DNA of 64,000 bases, taken from assembly GCA_951799425.1 (NCBI GenBank), contig OX637402.1:7964001-8028000 (forward strand). Reading direction: 5' to 3'. The notes below the pieces were generated by a model. That model was not told the origin of the DNA. It saw nothing but the letters and a program-made list of their open reading frames with translations, and ran no database searches. The translations under genes were made by a program, and so were the position numbers. Source of the stretch: Ilex aquifolium (Eukaryota > Streptophyta > Magnoliopsida > Aquifoliales > Aquifoliaceae). Shown in pieces: positions 24,227-33,416 of this stretch (the stretch's first letter is position 1; the number at the start of each line of letters is the position of its first letter).

Positions 24227-24453
24227 ATTCTCAAGCATCCTTACAAGGAACCTCTTGAGAATAGGTGAGCATCCTTACAAGGAACCTCTCACAAATCATT
24301 TCATGGCTTCCCAAGCATCCTTACAAGGAACCTCTTGGGAAGGGGGTGAGCATCCTTACAAGGAACCTCTCACAAATCACTTCATGGCTTCCCAAGCATC
24401 CTTACAAGGAACCTCTTGGGAAGGGGTGAGCATCCTTACAAGGAACCTCTCAC
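24227..24453 (-). repeat. Six-unit hairpin array in element C 5' LTR
   Basis: Same architecture as in the 3' LTR: alternating units with arms ATTCTCAAG/CTTGAGAAT, GTGAG/CTCAC and CTTCCCAAG/CTTGGGAAG around the shared core. Confidence 0.85.
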
Positions 24454-25078
24454 AAATGTGTATCACAAGCAACCCAACCAAGAATACAATCCCAATATTT
24501 ATCTCCATTTCCAATCATTTATCCAAAATCCCCAAATTTAAGCATGTGACATTGTCAATAACCAACCAAGAAAAATGCAAGAGATCATTATAAACATCAT
24601 TTGTTGCACAATATAAAACTCTAAGTTTTGAAAGTGAAAACCAAGGAATTACCAAGAGAAAAGTCCATTTTCCTTACCAATCAATGATTGAAGATGAAAA
24701 AGAAAGATAAAATGGTTACCAAACCATCACATAGTTCAAAACATGGCATTGATTTCAAAAATATAAAGAATCAAAGATTTCCCTAACACATATCCAAGAT
24801 TTAGAGAAAGAGACATATGTATATACATATATATATATATATATATAGCCCTAGCCTCAATGTGAGAGAGTGAGAGAAAACCCCTACCTTGCTCCTTAAT
24901 TTTTGTGTGAAGAACTAGAAGAATTGATCCTTTCCAAACTTGAATCACCACCTCAATCTCTTGTTTTTCCCTTCCTTCTTCCCCTCTAAGCCTCTCAATT
25001 GTTAGATTGGATGAAATGGCTTGCAAATGGGAGAGAAAACGCCCAAAACAAGTCTGGAACGTGCAGACCCCGGTATGG

Positions 25079-25175
25079 CGCGTCCGGACGCGTGTTTTGT
25101 GCTGTCCGGACGCGTGTTTTTGCGTCCAAGTTACTGCCATACGCGTCCGGACGCGTGTATATTCCCGTCCGGACG
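25079..25175. repeat. GTCCGGAC palindrome array (C 5' LTR)
   Basis: Identical in content and spacing to 18184-18280: two pairs with 22 bp between centres. Confidence 0.9.
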
Positions 25176-25574
25176 CGGGTGACAGTATACCCGCAGCTTC
25201 CAGATCAATTTTGACCTATTTAGAAGCCGATTTAGAAAATTTGTGTGAAATACACTTTTGTAGCCCTTGAAGTCTACTATCTACTGTCCAAATATCAGAT
25301 CAATTTAAGGAAGGATTAAAAAGTTATGATCGAAATACTAGACAGTGTCCAAAAATCCTTTTTACCCAAATTCCCTCTAAAGTGTGCTTTCATTCCGAAA
25401 ATCTTCCTAACTTCCAATACATACTCTATTACCTCGCCTAAAATTTCTATTTCTACTCTTACACTCTACATAGTTCATGCATACATCATCACATAAATTA
25501 GCATTCCTAAACATAATTACTTTACTATATATATATAAAAAAAAAGAAAAAAAAAACGAATGTGGGGGTTTACA

Positions 25575-25933
25575 AGAAGTTAGCGCCAAGATATACCGGA
25601 CCGTTTGAAGTGATCAAAGTGGTGGGAAAAGCGGCGTATCAATTGCGATTACTAGCTCAGTTGTATGGGGTACATGACGTGTTCCACGTGTCGATGTTGA
25701 GAAAGTGTCAATCGGATGCAACGCCGGTTGTAGACTTGGAAGATATTGAAATTCAAGATGGAGCAACCTATGAAGAACAACCGTTGAAGATTCTCGATGC
25801 CAAGGAGAAGGTGCTCCGTAACAAAGTCATCCGACTAGTGAAGGTTTTGTGGCAACACCATGGAGTGGAGGAAGCTATATGGGAACCGGAGCAAGAAATG
25901 CGGGAGAAGTATCCCTTTTTGTTCACTACTTGA
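25575..25933 (+). pseudogene. Element B integrase C-terminus, 3' portion
   Basis: This continues the frame left at 16530. It encodes [19 protein letters not shown] (the GPF segment), the [14 protein letters not shown] stretch and a chromodomain-like tail ending REKYPFLFTT before a stop at 25931-25933. It aligns with residues about 1401-1517 of the element C protein. The piece is in good condition, but the catalytic domain of B is absent. Confidence 0.88.
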
Positions 25934-25961
25934 GTTAAGTTTCGAGGACGAAACTTTCTTT

Positions 25962-25974
25962 AAGGGGGGTGGAT
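25962..25974 (+). other. Polypurine tract of element B
   Basis: AAGGGGGGTGGAT ends directly at the right LTR; same sequence as in A and C. Confidence 0.88.
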
Positions 25975-26236
25975 TGTAACACCCCGAATTTTCGTTTATA
26001 TATGTATATAGATATATACTAAATAATAGTTGTAAAAATGTTGATATAGTATAACTCGAGGAAATAATATTTGAAATTTAGTTTTAGTATGTAAAAATAT
26101 GAAATTTTATGTCCTAGAACTTGTACTAAATAGGTTTGAGGTAGAAATATATGTTGGAGAGGTTTGGGATGGTTTTGGAAGAGATTGGAATGGATTAGAA
26201 ATGAAAAATGAAGGAAGTAGGCAAATCTGGGATCAA

Positions 26237-26441
26237 CTACCGGTAGTAACTACTGGTAGTCAATGGTCCAGTGTGCCCGAGCTACCGGTAGTAACTACCG
26301 GTAGTCAATGGTCCAGTGTGCCCGAGCTACTAGTAGTCAACAGGTAGTCGAGTGTCCAGTGTACCCGAGCTACCGGTAGTCAACAGGTAGTCGAGTGCCA
26401 ATGTACCCGAGCTACCGGTAGTCAAAATTAACTACCGGTAG
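26237..26441. repeat. Expanded CTACCGGTAG array (B 3' LTR)
   Basis: Centres at 26241.5, 26254.5 (CTACTGGTAG), 26286.5, 26299.5, 26331.5 (CTACTAGTAG), 26374.5, 26416.5 and 26436.5, with half-sites at 26342.5 and 26385.5. Spacing alternates about 11-13 and 31-32 bp except for the last step of 20. The two LTRs of one element differ in copy number here. Variants at the central CG are CG to TG and CG to TA. Confidence 0.88.
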
Positions 26442-26494
26442 TCACTGTAAAAATCAGACAATTTTAGTTCGCGAACAACCGGTTTTTCCCCCAC

Positions 26495-26502
26495 TATAAA
26501 TA
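26495..26502 (+). promoter_or_regulatory. TATA box of LTR B (3' copy)
   Basis: TATAAATA, 58.5 bp after the centre of the last palindrome, exactly as in the 5' copy. Confidence 0.7.
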
Positions 26503-27930
26503 CTTCTTGCCATCCCCTTAGCCTTCATTACACACCTTAAAACCCTAGAAAACATTAGAGAGAAAGAGGGGAAGAGAAAAACACAAGATCAAAGGTGAAA
26601 AACAAGGAATTTAAGGGTGATTCAAGATCCAAGCCCTAGATTTCCAAGAACATCAAGGTAGGGGTTTCCTTCCATTCACTTACATTGAGGCTAGGGTTAT
26701 TATATATGTATGATTTGGACTTCTAATCATATCTATTTGCTATGGGTTCCTTGTCTCTTGGTATTATTGTAAACTTGATTGTGTTTTGAGAAAATTTATG
26801 GGTGGAGAGCCATAAGAAAACTTAATTTTTGAGAAACATGGATTTCTCTCTCTATCTTCACTCAAAATTGGTTTTGAAAACTATAGTACTTTGTGTTGAG
26901 TATTGAAATGCTATTGTACATGATCTCTTGGATTTGTGGATTTTGTGGCATTTGCGTGAGAATTTAGGGGTTTAAGGTATTGTTAGAATGTGAGACATTT
27001 GTGAGAATTTTATCGCTTGCGTGGTTGTACGATACGAACATGGATTACTATGGACCGGGTATCATGTAGTGGGTAGACGTCTTTGTATGCCACGCGGGTA
27101 TGAACTTTTCCTACCACATGGAGTGGGTAGACGCCTTTGTACGCCGTGTGGGTATAAACTTTTCCTATCACTAATGATCACGGGTTAGTAACGTGGGTTG
27201 TATCGAGCACACAGTGTGGGTCCTCGTGTATTGTACCAGAAATGGTTTTGACAAGAGTTTCGGGAAGTATGGGATTCCGCGAGAACTTGTTGAAAACGGT
27301 TTATGGTAGAATGAATTACCAATGGTATATTGTGTTTATTTATCCATTTCAATTAATGTTGCTATCTAAACTTGAGATCTGTTTAAATGTCCTCGTTTTA
27401 CCTCAAATGTTATATATGTTAGTTGTGAAATGAGACCGACCGTTTTATATACTTTTCTAAACCTTGTTTGGGTTTGGGAGGATTTTTCTACAGAGCTTTG
27501 TGCTCACCCCCTACAGTTGAACATTTTTCAGAGTTTGTGCTAGAGGATGAGCTAGGTGCTAACGAGCCGGGCTATGGAGAGGCTTCACTCGAGGGATACT
27601 TGGATCCCGAGTGGGACATCTAGAGATGTCTTTGACTTTGTTCTAGACTAGAATATTCTTTTGAAATACTGTATAGTCTAGATCTCTTTTGTAATTTCCG
27701 CTGCGCTATAATAGTCAATGTTTTCTTTGGGAAATGTAAATGCCATTATTGGGCTTATTCTTTTGATAATGTGGCCATGACTTGGCTTATTCTTTTGGGG
27801 ATGATATTGTAAATTCTATGGATGATGAATGAAAAATTTTCTTATGGATGGATTATCTTAGTGCTCTCATTGTGTCAATGGTTTTAGAATGTAATGCCGT
27901 CCAGGGTGTGTTTTGGGGTGTTACAAGAAT

Positions 27931-28092
27931 TGCACAGGTTGTGTTTTGGGTAGAGCTCCCCGAACAAAGGAGACTCTGCCCGAATTTTGTTAAATTAAGG
28001 ACCCCCGGTTATTTATGGATTTATTAGTTGCTCTCATGATATGAATGATTATTGAATGTAATGCCGTCGAGGGTGGTATTTGGGGCGTTACA
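27931..28092 (+). repeat. Element A 3' LTR, distal part
   Basis: The last 162 bases of the A LTR after element B. They include the U5 hairpin (around 27948-27982) and the terminal GGGGCGTTACA, followed by the ATTTA duplication. Confidence 0.93.
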
Positions 28093-28097
28093 ATTTA

Positions 28098-29932
28098 AGA
28101 ACCACAACCCGGCTCTTTCTTCAACACGGACCCAAGTAAGGGCCGTCCGCTGAGGTTTGTCCGACACCTGAAATATATATCCCCATAAAGGATAAGCTAT
28201 GCTCAATAGGGTATATTTTAAGGAGGCTATTCCCCAACCCAGATGCATATGAAATGTCACATACAATTCTTCATATCAAGCATTCATTTAAATACATACA
28301 TGTTACAATTGAATGCTACAATTTCATGCCATGTCATGAGGTAAAACCCACACATACAATGCAACCCGAGCCCTCCACTGGCCCCTATAACACATGCCAT
28401 GTCATGCATATGCATTCGGGCATTTCAAGTCCCCTTCATTGATGTTAGACATCCAATGACCATTTTATAAAATCTTGTGTCTTTCTTGAGGTGGGTATTT
28501 ATGGACTTCCACCAACGGTCATCCAATCAACACAACATCTATGGACTTCAACCAACGGTTCCGTGTACACCAATACAGTTTATGGACTCAATACCAATGA
28601 GAGTGCGTATACGAGATTACGGAGTCTTACAACCGAGGGAGAATCTAGCATTTCTTGCTAATCCCGACGCATATTTTCAATACAACTCATGCGACTCAAT
28701 CGAATCTAGGTCCAACTTTCCCGAACCTAAGTATCAACTTACCAAGGATGGTGTTTGATTAAAAAATGCATACACACTCACACTCATGTCAATGTCCACG
28801 AATGCAATGTTATCTGTGCATATGCAATCAAATTGTATAATTGCAATTCATACCACATGCTCATCATATCACAAGGTATATAATGAACATATTCATTTCC
28901 CACAAACATTTCCAATTCCTCCAATATCAATTATATCATAAAGCATATATTAACATTTCATACCATCACTAAGCATGTTATAGCACTTTCAAATCAAATA
29001 ACATACTTAATCATCCATAGACATTTTATCAAATACCTACAAGGCACTAATGTAAACACATAGCTTGCCGAAACAATATTCTTCATGAAATCCAAACTAA
29101 GCAATTTTATCAAACCCAAGTCATACAAGAATTGGTTTTAACATATTCTTAAACCCATTTTTCTACATTTTAACAACACTAGTTATGTGTTATACACATC
29201 TCTAACACCCTAACAATTTCATATTTCAACATTAGGTTGGAAATAAACCTAATTAGAAAAAGAACCCTACCTTTTAAAGCATATATATGTGTAGAAGAAA
29301 CCCCAAGGATCCCATATAAAGCTTCCAACGTTTTTTCCCCAAAGTTTCCCTCTTTGAGATTTTGGCGAAACTCACGATCTTTGGTATGGTTTTGTAAGTC
29401 TCGTCGCATAGAACGATTTTAGTCCTTGACCTGAAGTAATCCGACGGTTGGATATTGACGGATCAAGGGAAGAAGGTTAGAGGAGTTCTGAGATTTTTCT
29501 CTTTTCTCTCCCTCTCTCTTTTTCGGAAATGGGGAAGATCAGATTTTCTTCCCTTTTTACACTTCTCCAATATTTGGGCTACAAAGCGCCACACGTCCCT
29601 CTTTTGATTGGTCCAATTTTATCCTGAATCAATTAAATTTCGTCACGTGATAATTTTAGTACATTTTTATTAAACTAACTTTAAATTATTTTCTGGGTTT
29701 CGCAAACAAATTTTGATTGCGTTTATTTTATTCGTGCGACACCCGATCGCCTTATAAAATGCAAAAAATTCGACGGAAATTGATTGGGTAGCTAGATTTC
29801 ACGATACGAATCCAACGGTGAGGTACGTTTCATCACCTGAGTTCTAGAAAAATTTGGATTTTTAATCCGTATCGTAACGACTAATTACCGTTTTGCCTTT
29901 TTTAATAAATTTTAATTTTCCCGTGTTTTACA
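28098..29932 (-). repeat. Element D 3' LTR, proximal part
   Basis: Reverse-oriented D-family LTR. The 5' end is at 29932 (TGTAAAACACGGG on the minus strand). Shared landmarks with the LTRs at 30262, 33417 and 63078 include the stretch with ACCGTTGGATTCGT-like text near 29805. Several imperfect direct repeats with CTTCNACCAACGG (28500-28570) match the plus-strand copies around 31670-31740. It is interrupted at its distal side by element A. Confidence 0.85.
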
Positions 29933-30199
29933 TTCTTCCCTCTGAAAGGAATTTCGTCCCTATGCTATGGCTATTTTAATGTATACCAAATGAATATGCA
30001 ACAAGTCATGCACTATGCTATGGCTACAAGAAATGTACATTCATCCTCAAACAGGAACGAGTAGGTGGCACATATAGTGTTCTCACGCTCCTATGTCGCC
30101 TCCTCCATACCACGGTGCTGCCACAACACCTTTACCAGTCTCACAGTCTTGTCACACAAAACCTGATCTCATTTATCCATGATGCGCACCAGTCATTCA
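29933..30199 (-). pseudogene. Pol C-terminal remnant of element D
   Basis: On the minus strand, text at about 30090-30175 matches the chromodomain-like tail of gypsy integrases: leucine-valine-lysine-valine, WQH and EEATWE-like codons, with frame breaks. A purine tract CTTTCAGAGGGAAGAA ends at the LTR start. Sequence right of about 30199 belongs to element X, so the rest of D is missing. Confidence 0.55.
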
Positions 30200-30261
30200 T
30201 CTACGCTTGGGAAGCATTTTTGCATATTTACACACGTTTTTATTCATCCACACACAATTTT
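30200..30261 (+). repeat. Element X 5' LTR remnant, first piece
   Basis: CTTGGGAAGCATTTTT and the bases after it match 48757-48810 of the 3' LTR of X. The piece is cut by a D-family solo LTR and resumes at 32388. Everything upstream is lost at the junction with element D. Confidence 0.75.
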
Positions 30262-30649
30262 TGTAAAACCCGGGAAAATTTGAATTTTTTATGAAAAATG
30301 GCAAAACGGTAATTTGTCACTACGGTGCGGGTTGAGAAACATTATTTTTCTAGAGCTCGGATGACGAAACGGACCTCACCGTTGGATTCGTCTCGCGAAA
30401 TCTAGTTACCCAGACAAATTTCGTCGAATTCTGAGATAGTCGTGTTTTTTCGTGTTTTACGAGATGGTTGGGTCTTGGGTGACCCCAAAAACGAAATTTT
30501 ATTAAAATTTTGAAATTTTGAAAATAATTTAGATAAATTTCATACAAAATATTTTGAACTTAAACCGATACGAAATTTAATCGTTTCGAGGCGAAAACGG
30601 ACCTAGGAAAGGGGGAGCATGTGGCGCGACATGGGCCAAGCTTTAAAAT

Positions 30650-30657
30650 TATAAATA
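30650..30657 (+). promoter_or_regulatory. TATA box of D-family solo LTR
   Basis: TATAAATA followed by AGGAGG, at the same relative place as TATAAATA at 33807 and 63468 in other D-family LTRs. Confidence 0.65.
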
Positions 30658-32310
30658 GGAGGCAAAAGATCTGATTTTTGGGGGAGAACACTCTGTTGGG
30701 TCTGCTGGTTTCTCACGTTGGAGTTGAAGAGAGGAAAAAAATTGAAAACTTCTACCTTCTTTTTACGATCTACGGAATTCTAGCGGTCGAATCCACTCGG
30801 GCCAAGAACGAAAGTTGTTCTTCTCGTCAAGAGCTACGCCTACGTACCAAAAAGAGCTGATTTCACCGAAGTTTTCGAGACGAGATTTTGGGAAATCAAG
30901 AGTTTTGGACTTGGGTGATATTCTAGAAGGTTCTACTGTTGATTTTACTCTTCAAGATGTAGGGTTTCATCCTAATTAGGTTTATTCTTAACCTAGAATG
31001 TTTATATGGAATAGGTGGGTAGGTTAGATAATTTTAACACTTGCCTATGGTGATGAGATTGGTGAAATGGGTATGGAAAATAAGTAGACTAAATTTCATC
31101 TTGAATTGGGTATGTGTGATTAACCTAATGCGATTCTTGAGTTATGTGAATTGTGGGCATGTTATGTGTTTATGTTATGCCTTGATGAATTTAGTGTGTT
31201 GATAGCATGATTATGTGATAACACACTTTTGGAAATTGTGTTGTATGAATTGTTGATATATATACATACTTGTGATATATTGACATTGATGGGTTATGGA
31301 AATTATGTGCTTGGATATAATTGTCCATGGAATGTGTTGAAATAGTTCATATGTCATTTATAGCATATTGGACATGATTGTTGTATTGCAAATGTACATT
31401 ATATTGCATTATGCACGGAGGCACCACATTCATGAACGTTGAGCATGAGTGGGGGTGTGTATGCATGGTTATAATCAAACACCACATATGGTGAATGCTG
31501 GGTGGGCTCGAGAAGGTTGGATTGAAGATCCGACTGAGTCTCACGGTTTGCATGGTAAATAGGGTCGGGGTTAGCAAGAAGGGCTAGAAAATCCCTCGGG
31601 TGCAAGACCCGGTAGTTGGGGTACGCACTCCCTTGATTAGGTTTATAAAGTGTGTGGGTGTACGCGGAACCCTCGATGGAAGTCCATAAATTCCGTGTGG
31701 GTTGGGTTACCCTTGGTGTAAGTCCATAAATACCCACCCCAAGAAAGACCCAAAGATTTTAAAATGGTCATTGGATGTACAACATCTATGGCGGGGCTTG
31801 GAATGTCCGGTTTTAAATACATGACATGGCATGTGTTGTGGGAGCCAGTGAAGGCTCGGATTGAAGTTGCATGAGTGAGTCTCATCTCATTTCATGGCAT
31901 GACATAGCAAATTCCAAACTTTAGTTGCATATTCTTGATTGAAAATTTTGTGGATGGTTGATTGTTACATGTGAACATTTCATATGCATTTAGGTCGGGG
32001 AGTAGCCTCTTTAGGAGATATCCTATTAAGCGTGGCTCACCATTTATGGGAAAATATTTCAGGTGCAGGGTTCACACCGGCGGACGGCTCCCAATTCTAG
32101 TCTCAAGGGTGAAGAAGGCCGACTTGTGGCTTTTATGACTCATTTTGTATAGCTTTTGTGAAAATCCCATTTTGGCATGTAAATATAAAAGAATTGCAAT
32201 CGAACTCATATGGACTGTTTTAATGAAAAAAAAAATTGCATGTGGTTATATGTTTACTTATAAATGGACCCGGTGTGGTCAATGCAGTATAATTGCACAG
32301 ATTGTGTTTT

Positions 32311-32344
32311 GGGTAGAGCTCTCCGTACAAAGGAGACTCTGCCC
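32311..32344 (+). promoter_or_regulatory. U5 hairpin in D-family solo LTR
   Basis: GGGTAGAGCTCTCC and GGAGACTCTGCCC pair with one bulge around GTACAAA, matching the hairpins in LTRs A and C. Confidence 0.5.
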
Positions 32345-32387
32345 GAATTTTGTTAAATTAAGGACCCCCGGTTTTTGGGGCGTCACA

Positions 32388-32493
32388 ATTTTCCTACATC
32401 TTGCAGGAGCTTGAGTGAGAGTGACACTCACCCTTCATTATAAGTCATACACATAATCGGGTTTGTATGGGAAGTAAGGAAAACGACCAAGCA
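32388..32493 (+). repeat. Element X 5' LTR remnant, 3' end
   Basis: Matches the last about 110 bases of the 3' LTR (48803-48913), including GAGTGACACTCACCCTTCAT and the final CCAAGCA. Confidence 0.85.
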
Positions 32494-32497
32494 TTTT

Positions 32498-32515
32498 TGG
32501 CGTCGTTGCTGGGGA
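32498..32515 (+). other. Primer-binding site, tRNA-Asp type (X)
   Basis: TGGCGTCGTTGCTGGGGA is a two-change version of the TGGCGCCGTTGCCGGGGA site typical of Athila and Tat elements. Confidence 0.75.
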
Positions 32516-32671
32516 AGGCTAAGCGTCAAGTTTCGAAGGTGATTTGGGGCAATGGAGGTAAGTCTCGTGATTTTCATCACGGGTTGAGGTATATTGCTTC
32601 TTTGTCTATAATTGTGCATAATTTTTTATTTTAGGTAGTCATTTTTAGTTAATTGTAGTTAGTACATTCGC

Positions 32672-33416
32672 ATGTGGGGACGTAATAACCAAAATAGACA
32701 AGTCAGACGTGACCAAGGACCAAACATGAACATAAACCAATACCCTCCTAAAGATGTCGGAGACAATTTTGGGGATGATGGTGCTAAAAATCCAAGGGGT
32801 GGGGGAGTACAAAACTCCCGGATGCAATTTCCCCTCTAAGAAATGAAGAAAATAATCTCCCTAATGATCCCTTGGGGAGATCAATGAGAGATTATCTCCA
32901 ATCCACACGAAGAACCACGTTGGCACATTTATTTCAAATCATGCAATGGAAGACATGGCACACATGAAGTTATTTCCCTTTTCTCTCAATGATAAATCAA
33001 AAACTTGGTTGAACTCCTTGAAATCACGCTCAATAAGTTCTTGGGGCCAAATGTTATCTGAATTTTTAAACAAGTTTTTTCCAATGCCCAAGACCACTGC
33101 TTTGAAAAACATATTCAAAACTTTTCTTAGAAACCAAATGAGCAGTTTTATCAGTGTTGGAAAAGATATAAGGATTTATTACACTCCATTCCACATCACG
33201 GATTTGAACCATCGCAACTGGTTAGTTTCTTCTATGAAGGAATTACGCAGGACATCGATAATTGATTGACATGATGTGCAATGGAGAATTTTTGAACAAG
33301 GACCTCGATGAAGCCCTAGAGTACTTTGGTACTTTGGTAGAGAATGCCCAATCTTGGGATATCACTGACCCTGCCAATGTATCAAGGTCCTCTTTGGGCA
33401 CTCAACCAAGTGGGGG
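32672..33416 (+). pseudogene. gag: Element X gag, first part
   Basis: ATG at 32672 opens a 55-residue frame rich in Asn and Arg (MWGRNNQNRQVRRDQ) that stops at 32837. The frame then shifts and continues with RSMRDYLQSTRRTT and, from 32946, KLFPFSLNDKSKTWLNSL, the conserved retrotransposon gag motif of Athila elements. After a stop near 33267 it runs on with LDEALEYFGTLVENAQ up to the GGGGG where a D-family LTR inserted. The gag continues at 36424. Confidence 0.75.

Larger units (their letters stand above)
16531..25574 (-). mobile_element. Intact Ty3/gypsy Tekay/Del-like element C
   Basis: A complete 9,044-bp element with two nearly identical LTRs (2,151 and 2,155 bp), primer site, purine tract, one uninterrupted gag-pol frame and a perfect duplication AGAAG (16526-16530 and 25575-25579). 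By eye the LTRs differ at few positions, so insertion is recent and it is the youngest layer of the nest. It is the only element here that could move by itself. Confidence 0.96.
23420..25574 (-). repeat. Element C 5' LTR
   Basis: Near-identical to 16531-18681. It carries the same hairpin array (24227-24453), with no core change in unit 3, and the same palindrome array (25079-25175). The length difference comes mainly from the TA run near 24830-24846 and A runs near 25540. Confidence 0.95.
11293..27925 (+). mobile_element. Non-autonomous Ty3/gypsy element B, interrupted by element C
   Basis: Canonical TGTAAC...GTTACA ends are flanked by a perfect duplication AGAAT (11288-11292 and 27926-27930). 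LTRs are 1,933 and 1,951 bp. The interior keeps gag with one stop, a protease start and the last part of integrase. RT, RNase H and most of integrase are replaced by a degenerate minisatellite and non-coding sequence. It would need proteins in trans; its gag and integrase tail are very like those of element C. Confidence 0.92.
25975..27925 (+). repeat. Element B 3' LTR
   Basis: Matches 11293-13225 with two main differences: extra CTACCGGTAG units in the palindrome array and absence of a 40-base segment after about 26930. The TATA box is at 26495. Confidence 0.93.
2126..28092 (+). mobile_element. Non-autonomous Ty3/gypsy element A, interrupted by element B
   Basis: Both ends are canonical TGTAAC...GTTACA with a perfect 5-bp duplication ATTTA (2121-2125 and 28093-28097). 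The LTRs are 2,107 bp (left) and about 2,114 bp (right, split by element B). A tRNA-Met-type primer site follows the left LTR and a purine tract precedes the right one. The interior (4233-9340) holds only a broken protease remnant, a candidate nested LTR and long non-coding sequence, so the element cannot encode its own machinery. It lies inside the 3' LTR of element D. Confidence 0.9.
30262..32387 (+). mobile_element. D-family solo LTR inside the 5' LTR of X
   Basis: TGTAAAACCC...GGCGTCACA, 2,126 bp, with a perfect ATTTT duplication (30257-30261 and 32388-32392) and no interior, so it is a solo LTR left by recombination. A TATA box lies at 30650-30657 and a U5 hairpin at 32311-32344. It has no palindrome array where the LTRs at 1468 and 33417 carry theirs. 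Confidence 0.93.
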
